A stretch of DNA of 64,000 nt from Pseudorhodobacter ferrugineus DSM 5888 (GTDB lineage Bacteria; Pseudomonadota; Alphaproteobacteria; Rhodobacterales; Rhodobacteraceae): NCBI RefSeq assembly GCF_000420745.1, contig NZ_ATVN01000003.1, positions 220,705 to 284,704 of the forward strand, in the 5' to 3' direction. The translations under genes and the position numbers were made by a program. The notes beneath the pieces are model-generated. The model was not told where the DNA came from, did not search any database, and saw only the letters and a list, made by a program, of their open reading frames with translations. This document shows, in pieces, positions 25,165 to 35,000 of this stretch (positions are counted from its first letter, which is position 1; every line of letters starts with the position of its first letter).

Positions 25165-25622
25165 GCGCGGCGGACGGATGACAGCCACAGGGCAACCAGT
25201 ACCAGAGACAGGATCATGTTCCACGACGCCATCGACAAGGTGAACATTTCCCACGGCACAGCGTCGCAACGCACGGGTGCTGCGACATTCGCGGTTGGGT
25301 CCAACAACTCGGCCACGCTTAGGCCTTTGATGGACCCCGCGCTGCACGATGCAAGCCCTTCCCACCAGCCGCGTTCAACGCCGGTGTGAAACATCCCGAT
25401 ACCGGCAGTAGTGGCCGCAGACAGTGCCCCTAAATAACCCCAGTACCGCCCGCCGATTGTCAGCGCCAAAACCCCGATCAGAACCGCCGCCGCATGTGGC
25501 CAGCGCTGCCAGATGCACAGGGTGCAGGGGGACATGCCGCCGATGTACTGAAACGCAAAAGCACCCAACAACAAGGCGGCAGAACCGCCCGCAGCAAGGA
25601 GCGTCAGGGGGGGGCGTGTCAT
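25161..25622 (-). CDS. dsbB: Disulfide bond formation protein B
   Basis: A 153-residue four-helix quinone reductase that reoxidises DsbA. The first redox pair is CTLC (MSPCTLCIWQRWPHAAA, with the quinone-site arginine), the second periplasmic cysteines are in LASCSAG and VRCDAVPWEMF, and the C-terminal SMASWNMILSL segment is typical. No dsbA is adjacent. Its start codon overlaps the stop of the YqaA gene by one base (TAATG). Confidence 0.92.
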   Translation of the reverse strand: MTRPPLTLLAAGGSAALLLGAFAFQYIGGMSPCTLCIWQRWPHAAAVLIGVLALTIGGRYWGYLGALSAATTAGIGMFHTGVERGWWEGLASCSAGSIKGLSVAELLDPTANVAAPVRCDAVPWEMFTLSMASWNMILSLVLVALWLSSVRRA

Positions 25623-26200
25623 TATAGATACCTCACTGCAATAAATCCGGCGATCAATAGGGCAATCGCCAAGGTGAACATAAGGCCCAGCTTGCGTTCA
25701 ATGAAATCACGTATCGGTGCGCCGAATTTGTATAGCAAGGCCGCAATCAGGAAAAACCGCAAGGCACGGGCGATCAGACTGGCAATCATGAACACCGGCA
25801 ACGAGAGGCCGGTGGCCCCAGAAAGGATAGTGATAACCTTATAGGGAAAGGGTGTGACGCCCGCGATAAGCACGGCCCAAGCGCCGTATTCATTGTAGCG
25901 GGCTTCAAAGCCGGCGAAACTTTCTGTCTTGCCGTAAAATTCCAACACGGGCTGACCGATGCTGTCAAAGAAGGCCGCTCCGATGAAATAGCCAAAAGCA
26001 CCACCTGCGACAGAACAGACCGTGGCAACAAAAGCGATCCAGAAGGCACGGCGCGGGGCGGCGATAATCATCGGGATCATCAAGATGTCAGGTGGAATTG
26101 GAAAAACCGAACTTTCGACAAAGGCGACAAAGGCCAAGGCCCAAATTGCATGTCGGGATTGCGCCAAGCCAAGGGTCCAGTCATATAATGCACGGATCAT
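25622..26200 (-). CDS. YqaA family membrane protein (VTT/SNARE-associated)
   Basis: A 192-residue inner-membrane protein with the DedA-like VTT core: VESSVFPIPPDILMIPMIIA near 30-49, GAFGYFIGAAFFDSIG, and AGVTPFPYKVITILSGATGL. It is the second protein of this superfamily in the window (the other at 13646-14242), but of the YqaA rather than DedA branch. It is coupled to dsbB downstream. Confidence 0.87.
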   Translation of the reverse strand: MIRALYDWTLGLAQSRHAIWALAFVAFVESSVFPIPPDILMIPMIIAAPRRAFWIAFVATVCSVAGGAFGYFIGAAFFDSIGQPVLEFYGKTESFAGFEARYNEYGAWAVLIAGVTPFPYKVITILSGATGLSLPVFMIASLIARALRFFLIAALLYKFGAPIRDFIERKLGLMFTLAIALLIAGFIAVRYL

Positions 26201-26312
26201 AGCAGTCTTTCCAAATGTTTTCGTCTTGCATCACGCAGGGGGCGGGGCGTCAAGAGGGCATAGATACCGGACGGTCGAGCGCGGTTGGCAGTGTGTTTAA
26301 CGGGGGTATGCG

Positions 26313-27161
26313 ATGAAATGGCAAGGACGGCGCGAAAGCCGCAATATTGAGGATCGCCGTGGGCGGTCTAAAGCACGGGCCGCAGGCGGGATTGGCGGCG
26401 TCGGGTTGATCGCCGTGCTGGTAGTGGGCTATTTTCTTGGCATTGATGTCACACCTTTGCTGCAAGATCAGGGTGGCGGGCAGGTTGTAGCGTCTGGCCC
26501 GATGACGGCTGAGGACGAAGCCGCGGGGAAGTTTGTTTCTGTTACGCTGGCCGATACCGAAGATGTCTGGGCGCAGGTGTTCAAAGAACAACTGAACCGG
26601 CAATATACACCTGCAACCTTGGTGCTTTTTAAAGGTGCGACCAGTTCGCCCTGTGGCGGCGCATCGGGCGCATCGGGGCCGTTCTACTGCCCTGGTGACA
26701 AAAAGGCCTATCTGGACACGGATTTTTTTGTGACGCTGGAGCGCGAGCTTGGCGCAAAGGGCGATTTTGCTGCCGCTTATGTCGTGGCGCATGAAATCGC
26801 GCATCACGTCCAGAACGAACTTGGTTTTCTGGCAGCGGCCAATGCTGTCCGCGCCCAGGTGTCACAAGCCAAAAGCAACGCCATTTCGGTACAGATTGAA
26901 TTGCAAGCCGATTGCTTTGCCGGAATTTGGGCCAGGGCCGCGCAGGAAAAGTTTGCGTCCATTGATCGCGCCGATCTGGAAGAGGCGGTGAATGCCGCAC
27001 GCAGAATCGGTGACGACACCTTGCAACGCAATGCGGGCAAGCGCCCCAACCCGCATAGCTTTACGCATGGCACATCGGAGCAGCGGTCGCGGTGGTTTGT
27101 GACCGGATACCAGTCTGGTGCGCTTGGGTCTTGTGATACTTTCTCATCAAATGAGCTTTAA
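26313..27161 (+). CDS. Neutral zinc metallopeptidase (KPN_02809/YpfJ family)
   Basis: A 282-residue membrane-anchored putative peptidase. The family N-terminus MKWQGRRESRNIEDRRG is followed by a membrane helix (about 25-44) and a periplasmic domain with H160-E-x-x-H164 (VVAHEIAHHVQNELG). Other conserved pieces are SSPCGGASGASGPFYCPGDKKAYLDTDFF, ELQADCFAGIWA and the C-terminal HGTSEQRSRWFVTGYQSG. Peptidase activity is predicted from the motif; the physiological role is unknown. Confidence 0.92.
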   Translation: MKWQGRRESRNIEDRRGRSKARAAGGIGGVGLIAVLVVGYFLGIDVTPLLQDQGGGQVVASGPMTAEDEAAGKFVSVTLADTEDVWAQVFKEQLNRQYTPATLVLFKGATSSPCGGASGASGPFYCPGDKKAYLDTDFFVTLERELGAKGDFAAAYVVAHEIAHHVQNELGFLAAANAVRAQVSQAKSNAISVQIELQADCFAGIWARAAQEKFASIDRADLEEAVNAARRIGDDTLQRNAGKRPNPHSFTHGTSEQRSRWFVTGYQSGALGSCDTFSSNEL

Positions 27162-27184
27162 GCAAAAAAGCAGCTAAGAGGCGA

Positions 27185-27213
27185 TTGACGCGCCGCAAAA
27201 GGCGGGTTACATC
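27185..27213 (+). promoter_or_regulatory. Candidate promoter of tRNA-Leu
   Basis: TTGACG at 27185-27190 and TACATC at 27208-27213 with a 17-nt spacer; the tRNA begins 12 nt further on. The -35 is near consensus and the -10 is weak. Confidence 0.4.
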
Positions 27214-27224
27214 GCCTTCACTGG

Positions 27225-27308
27225 GCCCGAGTGGCGGAATGGTAGACGCAGGGGATTCAAAATCCCCCGCTTCACGGCGTGGGAGTTCGAGTCTCCCCTC
27301 GGGCACCA
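27225..27308 (+). tRNA. tRNA-Leu (anticodon CAA)
   Basis: A complete cloverleaf: acceptor GCCCGAG pairs with CTCGGGC; the anticodon stem GGGGA/TCCCC closes the loop TTCAAAA with CAA at 27258-27260; a variable arm and the T loop TTCGAGT follow; the CCA end is encoded. The variable arm is short for a class II tRNA, but the D-arm start (GTGGCGGAATGGT) is leucine-like. Confidence 0.95.
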
Positions 27309-27451
27309 GTTATTCTTACAATCAAAATATGTTTCATTTTCGTCAAGTTTTAGACGAGGTGATTCGGTTAAATATATTGAATTGTTTTCACTTCGAGCAG
27401 TTTTAAGGTAAACTGCATCGTATTGGTTCTACTTTACGCACAGTCTTTTTG

Positions 27452-27495
27452 GGTTAACGGTATAGGAGGCGTAAAAATATTTTACGTGGTTAACC
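27452..27495. promoter_or_regulatory. Nested palindrome, possible operator
   Basis: Outer arms GGTTAAC (27452-27458) and GTTAACC (27489-27495) enclose an inner perfect dyad, CGTAAAA-ATA-TTTTACG (27470-27486). It lies about 580 bp ahead of the RTX-Hint gene. No known factor site is recognised. Confidence 0.45.
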
Positions 27496-27753
27496 AACGA
27501 ATCGCGTTTCGGATTGTTTCTGATTTCTGAAAAGTGAAGATCAAAATATGGTAGGTTTTTCGAAATTTCCCACCAAAAATCGAACAAAATGTATTGAAGC
27601 AGCTATCATTTCATAGGGCTTGGGAAACAATTTACCTTTCAGGACCGGACGTGATGCCTTGTCTTAAGGCTGTTCCAGCAGGTGTTTGATGCCCTTCAAT
27701 CCTTTGTCACACTTATTTTGCTTTTACGCCGGATAGCGCCGCTGTAATAAGAA

Positions 27754-27777
27754 CATGTCCAATCTGGGTAGGACATG
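27754..27777. promoter_or_regulatory. Inverted repeat CATGTCC-N10-GGACATG
   Basis: Seven-base exact arms with a 10-nt spacer (AATCTGGGTA), about 295 bp before the RTX-Hint start. The geometry fits a dimeric regulator; the family is not identified. Confidence 0.4.
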
Positions 27778-28071
27778 GCCGTGGGGGCGGTCGATTTGAG
27801 TGGTGCTTGTTCCGATGAAGATCGGGACTTGTCGCGTGATAGCTGCTGCAAAGAAGGTGGGGGATTTTCCTTTGCTTGGTCTGGTTTAGGGCATTAACCC
27901 ATCAGGCCTCTTTTAATGCCTAACACTTCCACACTCCATCGAACGGCTTCGTCGTTGCGTAGAGATCGGTTTCGACCGGTTCGCGTTGATCTTGCGGCTG
28001 GCTTTGCCGTGTTTGATGGGGCGACCTTGGTGAAAACTCTGGGGTCTCTGCTGAAGTGAGGAATTTGAACT

Positions 28072-31000
28072 ATGCCGGTCTTTGCACTGTATAACTTCGA
28101 CGATGCTGGGCTTGTTGCCGCAGATTCTGCATTGGCAAATGGTGCTGAAAACGGGGCTTATTTTGATGGCGCGGTGCCAGTTGGCGGGCGTGCCGTTTTG
28201 GATGGCGTTGACGACAAGGTCAAAATCTATCCCGACGAAAATTTCCAACTGGCCCGCGGAACGCTCGAGATTCAGTTCTCGCAGTCCGCGCATGTTGGCG
28301 TAACGCCGAACACCGTTTTGTCGCGTGATTCGGTCGGTGAAACCCCCGGCGGCTATCGTATTGATGTGATGCCCGATGGTTCGGTCCTTATTTCGCATGA
28401 ATCAGCAGGGGCGACGACCACGTTCCAGACAGCAGCAGGGTTTGTGAATTCTGGTGATGAGGTCAATGTCACGTATTCATGGGACGTTGCTTCGGGCGGG
28501 ACGGTTCAAATCTCGAACCTGACAACCGATGGCAGTTTTGAACAGCCGGTGCCTGCGGGTCTGACGATGGACCAGGGTCCGATCAGCCAGCCTTGGATGG
28601 TTGGTGCTGGGCAATCGTTGTCCGACGCAGGCGTTTTGAACAACCTAAACAACTACTTTCAGGGTTCGGTAGAGATGTTTTCTCTGTCCGATACTGTTGA
28701 TAACTTTTCTGGTGTACCTGTCGCCAACCCCGACGTAGCTGAGACAGATGAAGACACGACCATTACGTCGATCCCAGTTCTGACCAACGACACGGACCCG
28801 AATGGCGACCCGTTGACCATCACCGGCACCCCGACGGCGGCGAACGGCACGGTTGGTGTGAACCCGGACGGCACGCTGTCTTATACGCCAAATCCAGACT
28901 TTAACGGTGTTGATACAATCACTTACACCGTAACTGACCCTGCGGGAAATGAGGCGAGCAGAACGGTGACCGTGACTGTGAACCCGATCAATGATGGCCC
29001 TGTTGCGGTTGACGATGTGGACAGCACAGCGCTGAACACACCTGTTGTTGTTGATCTGATCGGCAACGATACCGATGTCGATAACCCGAACGCGGATTTG
29101 TCGATCTTTGGCACGCCGACCTCGCCGGATGGCACGGTTGTGGTGAACGCTGATGGTCGCTCGGTCACCTTTACACCGAACACTGGTTTCACAGGTGCGG
29201 CCACGATCAATTATACCGTCACAGACCCATCGGGCCTGACCGATGCTGGCGTGACAACGATTACGGTTAGCGACGATGAAGAGAACCCGATCGCCAACCC
29301 CGATACGGCAGTGACGGACGAAGATACGCCGATCACCACGATTCCAGTTCTGACCAACGACACGGACCCGAATGGCGACCCGCTGACCATTACGGGCACA
29401 CCGACGGCTGCGAACGGCACTGTTGGGGTGAACCCTAATGGCACCTTGTCCTATACGCCGAACCTGAACTTTAACGGCACGGATACGATCACCTATACGA
29501 TCACCGACCCCGATGGGAACGAGGCGACAAGCACCGTCACGGTGACTGTGAACCCGATCAATGATGGCCCTGTTGCGGTTGACGATGTGGACAGCACAGC
29601 GCTGAACACACCTGTTGTTGTTGATCTGATCGGCAACGATACCGATGTCGATAACCCGAACGCGGATTTGTCGATCTTTGGCACGCCGACCTCGCCGGAT
29701 GGCACGGTTGTGGTGAACGCTGATGGTCGCTCGGTCACCTTTACACCGAACACTGGTTTCACAGGTGCGGCCACGATCAATTATACCGTCACAGACCCAT
29801 CGGGCCTGACCGATGCTGGCGTGGCAACGATTACGGTTAGCGACGATCCGATCCGCGACGGCATTGTGCGCGGCACAGATGGCGGCGACCTGATCAACGG
29901 TGCTTACATCGACCCCTTTGATGCGGACCGCGTCGATGCAGGTGATGCGATCTTGGGTGACGACGAACCGAACGATGACCGGATTATTGCGGGCGCGGGC
30001 GACGATACCATTCTCGCCGGCCTTGGTGATGACACTGTGTTTGCGGGCATTGGTGACGACTCGGTCGAAGGCGGCGTTGGCGATGACAGTTTGCTTGGTG
30101 AAGATGGCGACGACACGCTTAACGGTGGCGATGGCCGTGACACGGTGTTTGGTGGTATTGGCAACGATCTGATCGACACGTCGGGGCCTACTCCTATCCC
30201 CGATATAGACTATCCCGGCGTCTATCCTGCCGACCTTGCCCCCGAAAATGACCGCGATTTGGTTTATGGTGGCCTTGGTGACGATACGATCCGTACGGGC
30301 GACGATGCCGACACGATCTTTGGCGATGGCGGCGATGACCTGATCTTTTCGGGTGTCGATGCCGATTTGGTCTATGGCGGCGAAGGGGATGATACGATCG
30401 TTGGGTCCGAAGGCGCTGATACGATCTTTGGTGAAGCTGGCAACGACCTGATTTATGGCGGTCTTGATACGCCAATCGGTGACGCGTTGGACCTGCCTGA
30501 TGCTGTCGATTTGCGCCCACTGAACAACCGTGACGAATTGTTTGGGGGTGCGGGCAACGACACGATCTATGGCCGCGACGACAATGATTTGCTGGAAGGC
30601 GGCGAAGGCGATGACTTGCTGTTTGGCGGTGTCGACAACGACACGCTGCGCGGTGGTGTTGGCGATGACACGCTGAACGGTGATGAAGGCGATGACACGC
30701 TGGAAGGCGGCATTGGCAACGATCTGCTGAACGGCGGCGTGGGCAACGACTCTTTGGTCGGTGGCATCGGTGATGACACGCTGGATGGCGGTGCGGGCGA
30801 TGACTTTGTCCAAGGCGGTGTTGGCAACGACAGCTTTGTGGTTGGGCCGGGTGCTGACACGCTGGAAGGTGGGGCAGACCGTGACGTGTTCACCATCAAT
30901 CCGGGCACTGGCGCAGGGACGCAAATCTTTGGCGGGGCTTCCGGCGATGATTTCGACCGCTTGATTATCCAAGGGCCGCCCACGGGATACCGTGTTATTG

Positions 31001-31701
31001 AAACCGGACCGGATAGCGATGGCAACGGTATTGATGGCCGTGTTGAATACTTGGATGGGGCCGGTAACGTCACGGGCACTGTCACCTTTGAAAATATCGA
31101 AGAGATTACCAGCGTCCCTTGCTTTACGCCGGGGACATTGATTGCCACTCCGAAAGGTGAGGTGCCTGTCGAAAGCCTGACGGCCGGCGACCGGATCATC
31201 ACCCGCGACAGTGGCATTCAGGAATTGCGCTGGATTGGGCAACGCAAGTTTGATTGGGCGCATTTGACCGCCAATCCACATTTGCGCCCCATCATGGTGC
31301 GTCGCGGCAGCCTTGGAAACGGTTTGCCAGAGCGTGACATGATGTTGTCTCCGAACCACCGTGTTCTGGTGTCGAACGACCGCACATCGCTATATTTCGA
31401 TGAGCATGAAGTTCTGGTTTCGGCCAAGCATCTGGTCGGCGGCAAAGGCATCTTTGAAGTGGAAAGCATAGGAACAGCCTATATCCACCTGATGTTCGAC
31501 CAGCACGAAGTGGTGCTGTCGGACGGGGCGTGGACAGAAAGCTTCCAGCCGGGCGACTATACTTTGAACGGTATGGGCAACGCGCAACGCAATGAAATTC
31601 TTGAACTCTTCCCTGAGCTTAAGACCAAAGAAGGTCTTGAGGATTATTCCGCCGCGCGCCGTACATTGAAAAAGCACGAAGCCAAGTTGCTGATGCGCTA
31701 A
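28072..31701 (+). CDS. RTX calcium-binding protein with LamG-like, Ig-like repeat and C-terminal Hint domains
   Basis: 1209 residues, acidic, with no Sec signal peptide; expected to leave the cell by type I secretion. Residues 1-215 resemble a LamG/concanavalin-type module (VDDKVKIYPDENFQLARGTLEIQFS). Residues 218-592 are two A+B pairs of cadherin/VCBS-like units (TDEDTTITSIPVLTNDTDP and DSTALNTPVVVDLIGNDTDV). Residues about 595-960 are glycine-aspartate RTX nonapeptides (GGxGxDxL). C1017 in PCFTPGT starts a Hint_2 domain with the block-B histidine at H1096 (LSPNHRVLV), reaching the end. Hint domains self-process by N-S acyl shift at the cysteine. GAGGA lies 9 nt before the ATG. Confidence 0.9.
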   Translation: MPVFALYNFDDAGLVAADSALANGAENGAYFDGAVPVGGRAVLDGVDDKVKIYPDENFQLARGTLEIQFSQSAHVGVTPNTVLSRDSVGETPGGYRIDVMPDGSVLISHESAGATTTFQTAAGFVNSGDEVNVTYSWDVASGGTVQISNLTTDGSFEQPVPAGLTMDQGPISQPWMVGAGQSLSDAGVLNNLNNYFQGSVEMFSLSDTVDNFSGVPVANPDVAETDEDTTITSIPVLTNDTDPNGDPLTITGTPTAANGTVGVNPDGTLSYTPNPDFNGVDTITYTVTDPAGNEASRTVTVTVNPINDGPVAVDDVDSTALNTPVVVDLIGNDTDVDNPNADLSIFGTPTSPDGTVVVNADGRSVTFTPNTGFTGAATINYTVTDPSGLTDAGVTTITVSDDEENPIANPDTAVTDEDTPITTIPVLTNDTDPNGDPLTITGTPTAANGTVGVNPNGTLSYTPNLNFNGTDTITYTITDPDGNEATSTVTVTVNPINDGPVAVDDVDSTALNTPVVVDLIGNDTDVDNPNADLSIFGTPTSPDGTVVVNADGRSVTFTPNTGFTGAATINYTVTDPSGLTDAGVATITVSDDPIRDGIVRGTDGGDLINGAYIDPFDADRVDAGDAILGDDEPNDDRIIAGAGDDTILAGLGDDTVFAGIGDDSVEGGVGDDSLLGEDGDDTLNGGDGRDTVFGGIGNDLIDTSGPTPIPDIDYPGVYPADLAPENDRDLVYGGLGDDTIRTGDDADTIFGDGGDDLIFSGVDADLVYGGEGDDTIVGSEGADTIFGEAGNDLIYGGLDTPIGDALDLPDAVDLRPLNNRDELFGGAGNDTIYGRDDNDLLEGGEGDDLLFGGVDNDTLRGGVGDDTLNGDEGDDTLEGGIGNDLLNGGVGNDSLVGGIGDDTLDGGAGDDFVQGGVGNDSFVVGPGADTLEGGADRDVFTINPGTGAGTQIFGGASGDDFDRLIIQGPPTGYRVIETGPDSDGNGIDGRVEYLDGAGNVTGTVTFENIEEITSVPCFTPGTLIATPKGEVPVESLTAGDRIITRDSGIQELRWIGQRKFDWAHLTANPHLRPIMVRRGSLGNGLPERDMMLSPNHRVLVSNDRTSLYFDEHEVLVSAKHLVGGKGIFEVESIGTAYIHLMFDQHEVVLSDGAWTESFQPGDYTLNGMGNAQRNEILELFPELKTKEGLEDYSAARRTLKKHEAKLLMR
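28972..29277 (+). repeat. 306-bp internal direct repeat, first copy
   Basis: Encodes the B-type Ig-like unit of the first RTX-Hint protein. It recurs 570 bp downstream (29542-29847) with only one visible substitution (A at 29254, G at 29824; Thr to Ala). The A-type units between are clearly more diverged. Confidence 0.9.
29542..29847 (+). repeat. 306-bp internal direct repeat, second copy
   Basis: Partner of 28972-29277 with a 570-bp period. Near-identity at synonymous sites means recent duplication or gene conversion rather than selection on protein alone. Confidence 0.9.
29985..30885 (+). repeat. RTX nonapeptide-coding repeat region (protein 1)
   Basis: Degenerate 27-nt units coding GGxGxDxLx (for example GGVGDDSLL, GGIGNDLLN, GGVGNDSLV). 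Calcium bound in the extracellular medium folds these into a beta-roll. One low-complexity proline-rich break at about 30180-30250 separates blocks. Confidence 0.85.
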
Positions 31702-32096
31702 ACAGATTTGCATTCAGTCGGTTTCCGATTGGATGCAAACCTGAAATGACTGCTTTGGGCCACGCCGAGGTTTTGCGGGCGGCCCGCGCTGCCAGCCAGA
31801 TTGCAGAAAGCTGTCAAAGGCGGCGCGCCACAAGATTATGCAGCGACCGCAAGCAATTGCTGTTTGATGAGGGGGGCGAAAGCCCTCTTTATCTTTTTAT
31901 TTTATAGTCTTCGTCATTTACCCAATTTGTTTGCTTTGAGGGACTGCTCCGCTTTCATCCCGCCGCGCGCCCCCGACTATCACCTGTTTGACGCACCACT
32001 GCCGCAAATTTGCCGCCGTTCTTCAGCAAAGTTCAATCACCTAACTTAGTGACCGTGCTGTTTTGCGGGTTTTCAATTGACACGTGCGAGGGACTT
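31702..32096. other. 395-bp gap between the two RTX-Hint genes
   Basis: Contains a strong hairpin (31707-31739) just behind the first gene, and otherwise no gene or RNA that I recognise. The second gene has its own ribosome-binding site, so separate transcription is possible. Confidence 0.5.
31707..31739 (+). terminator. 15-bp hairpin behind the first RTX-Hint gene
   Basis: TTTGCATTCAGTCGG pairs with CCGATTGGATGCAAA (two wobble pairs) around a TTT loop. It starts 5 nt after the stop codon. There is no T-run afterwards, so it may stabilise the mRNA end instead of, or as well as, terminating. Confidence 0.6.
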
Positions 32097-35000
32097 ATGC
32101 CTTTTAATCTTGACTGGACCACCGTCGGAGCCAATGGCAGCTATACGCTGGTGGATGGACCCGATAGCGTCGGCGTAACCGTTGCCACCACCACAAATGC
32201 CGTGTCTCAAACAGCAACGGCCTACGCAACCGGCAGTCCGGCCGCCCCTGCTCTTTGGGTGGCAGGCATCTCAGAGCCGATCACCAGTACGCTGACCTTC
32301 GCGGCACCCGTTTCCAACTTCAGCTTTGAAATTTACGATATTGATTCAAGCCCCGGGTCTTGGGATGATAAGCTGACGGTTCTGGTGACAGACGCCCAAG
32401 GCAATGTGCAGGCTGTAAATTTCGGTGATTTGCTAGCAGATCCTTATCATTCGTCAGCAGGTAACGTGCTGAACGCGGATGGGTCATTCAACGGTGGTGT
32501 CGAAACGATCGGCGCCGAGGACAGTGTGTCCATCACCATCGCCGGGCCTGTTTCAAGGATCGAATTCATTTTTGACAATGGCGAAAGCTTCACCAACAGC
32601 GGCATGTTCGGTGTTGGCAATATGTCGTTTGAACGGGCAGCACTTGATTTTATCGTCGAAGGCTCGGCTGGGGACGATTTGATTGATGACGTCTATGCGC
32701 TTGATCCTGACGGCGACAGTGTCAACGCAAATGATGCGGCGAATGGGTCGAATGATGATGTCATTCAGGCCGGGGCTGGCAATGACACCGTACTGTCGGG
32801 TGCAGGGAACGATTCCATCGACGCGGGTCTCGGCAATGATTTGATCAACGCTGGCGCAAATGACGATACTATTTTTTTGTCCAATGGTTTTGGCAATGAC
32901 GTTATTCTTGGCGGTGAGACTGCCGAGACCAACGGTGATACACTGAATCTTTCGGCCCTAACTGCGGGTGTAACGGTTGATCTGAGTAGCGCCAATGCCG
33001 AAACGGGCAGCGTTTCCGATGGCATTTCGATCGCGCAATTCAGCGAGATTGAAAACATCGTCCTAGGCGGCGGCGCTGACACGTTGGTGCTTGCTGACGG
33101 ATCTGGGGTTGACCGCGTGACGGGGTTCCAAGCGCCGATCGACAATGGCGACGGCACCTTTACGGGTGTCGACCAACTGGACGTAACTGCGCTGCACGAC
33201 CTTGGCGGTGATTTGGTTAATGCTCTCGACGTGGTTGTAAGCGATACGGTGGGTGATGGGTCCGGCGATGCGATCCTGACCTTTCCAAATGGTGAAAGCC
33301 TGACCTTGGTTGGTGTTCTTGCGGCATCCGTTTCGTCGCCTGCGCAACTGGCTGCGATGGGTTTGCCGATGAATGATGGCATCGTCTATGGCACCGCAGG
33401 CGATGATACGATTGATGGGGCCTATCTTGGTGACAATGACGGCGATGTCGTTGACGGCGGCGATGCGCTGTTGCCGGGGGCCGCACCAGACGATGATCTG
33501 ATCTATGCGGGCGCTGGCAATGACAGCGTGAACGCGGGTCTGGGCAATGACTCGGTTGTTGGCGAAGAGGGTGATGACACGCTGAACGGTAATGACGGCG
33601 ATGACACGCTGGTCGGCGACTTTGAAATTGATGACGACTTTTCCGTGCGCGGCAACCCGATTGCAGGGCCGGGTGGGAACGATGTGCTGTTCGGCGGCTT
33701 GGGCAACGATTCAATCTATGGCGGGTCGGGCGATGACAGCCTGTACGGTGGCGATGGTGACGACAGTTTGCTGGGCGGTCACGGCAATGACCTGCTGGAA
33801 GGCGGGGCCGGCGATGATGATCTTGAGGGCCTGTACGGCGACGACACAATCTATGGCGGCGATGGCAATGACCACGTCTTTGGCCGCGATGGGGCTGACC
33901 TGATCTATGGTGGCGACGGGGTGGATACACTTGTCGGGTCCATCGGGATCGACACGATCTATGGCGGCGCGGGCAACGACATCATCGCAGGCAGTCAGGG
34001 CAGTGACCTGATCTATGGCGGCACGGGCGATGACCTTGTGTATATCGGTGTGCCGGCACCGGGCGATATTGCCTATGACAACGAAGGCAGCATCTATCTG
34101 GACGAAGGCAACGACTATCTGGATGCAGGCGATGCCACGCTGAGATTCGATGCCTATGGCGGCGACGGCAACGACTATATGGTTGCGGGCGTGGGCGACG
34201 ATACGTTGTTTGGCGGCACAGGCAATGATCAGATTTTTGCAGGCGCTGGCGATGATCAGCTGACTGGCGATGAAGGCAATGACTACATTGAGGGCCAGTC
34301 GGGCGACGACACGTTCTTTTTGGCCGATGGTTTTGGCAATGACACGTTGGTCGGTGGCGAAACCGGCGAAACCAATGGCGATGTGCTGGATGCAAGCGCG
34401 CTGACCACCGATAGTGTCCTTGATCTTAGTGCAGGCGATGCGGCCAATCCCGAAGATGGGACATTGACGGTGGACCCAACCGGGGGCGCAGGTGCCAGCC
34501 CAGCCATCCACTATGTGCGCATTTTTAAGCCTGATGCGCCCGTCTCTGGTTTCGGGGTTTATCCAAGCGGCGGAATTGATTTCAGCCAGGGCGAATGGTT
34601 CTATGTGCCAGTTGCCGACATGGATATCTTTTTGCATGACAGTCAGGGCATCAGCGGCGGCGGTGGCGGGCTGGACTCAACGCAAAACTTTGCCGCAGAT
34701 TTTGACGGATTGTCTGTCAGCGGCAATGGCATTGGGGCGGCAGGCAAGTCAGAGTATCTGGATGCCAGTGGCAACCCGTTCTTTGTCGGTTGGGTCAGTT
34801 CCGATTACAACGGTGCGACAGGCGTTCCTCCAAACACTTATCTGATTGTCACCGATGCTGGTGGCGCAGAACCTGCTGGCACGGCCACGAGTACGGGCCT
34901 GCGAGATCCAAATGCGCAGTTTGACTACAGCAGCTTTACTACGCCTGTCCAAATAGCAAATTTCTCGGAAATCGAACGGTTTACGCTTGGGTCCGGCAAT

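Larger units (their letters stand above)
27309..28071. other. 763-bp AT-richer intergenic region
   Basis: No gene found. Base composition is clearly lower in GC than the flanking genes, especially 27310-27620. It contains a nested palindrome (27452-27495) and an inverted repeat (27754-27777), and must hold the promoter of the RTX-Hint gene at 28072. A leader RNA cannot be excluded. Confidence 0.55.

Noticed and set aside
28645..31359. 904-codon open frame on the minus strand opposite the first RTX-Hint gene
   Set aside because: It is a shadow of the repetitive glycine-aspartate and Ig-like coding sequence; the product is low-complexity (V/I/A/R/N-rich) with no domain.
29985..34300. Regular short tandem repeats considered as a CRISPR array
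   Set aside because: The period is 27 nt, coding and in frame (GGxGxDxLx), with no unique spacers; no cas genes are present.
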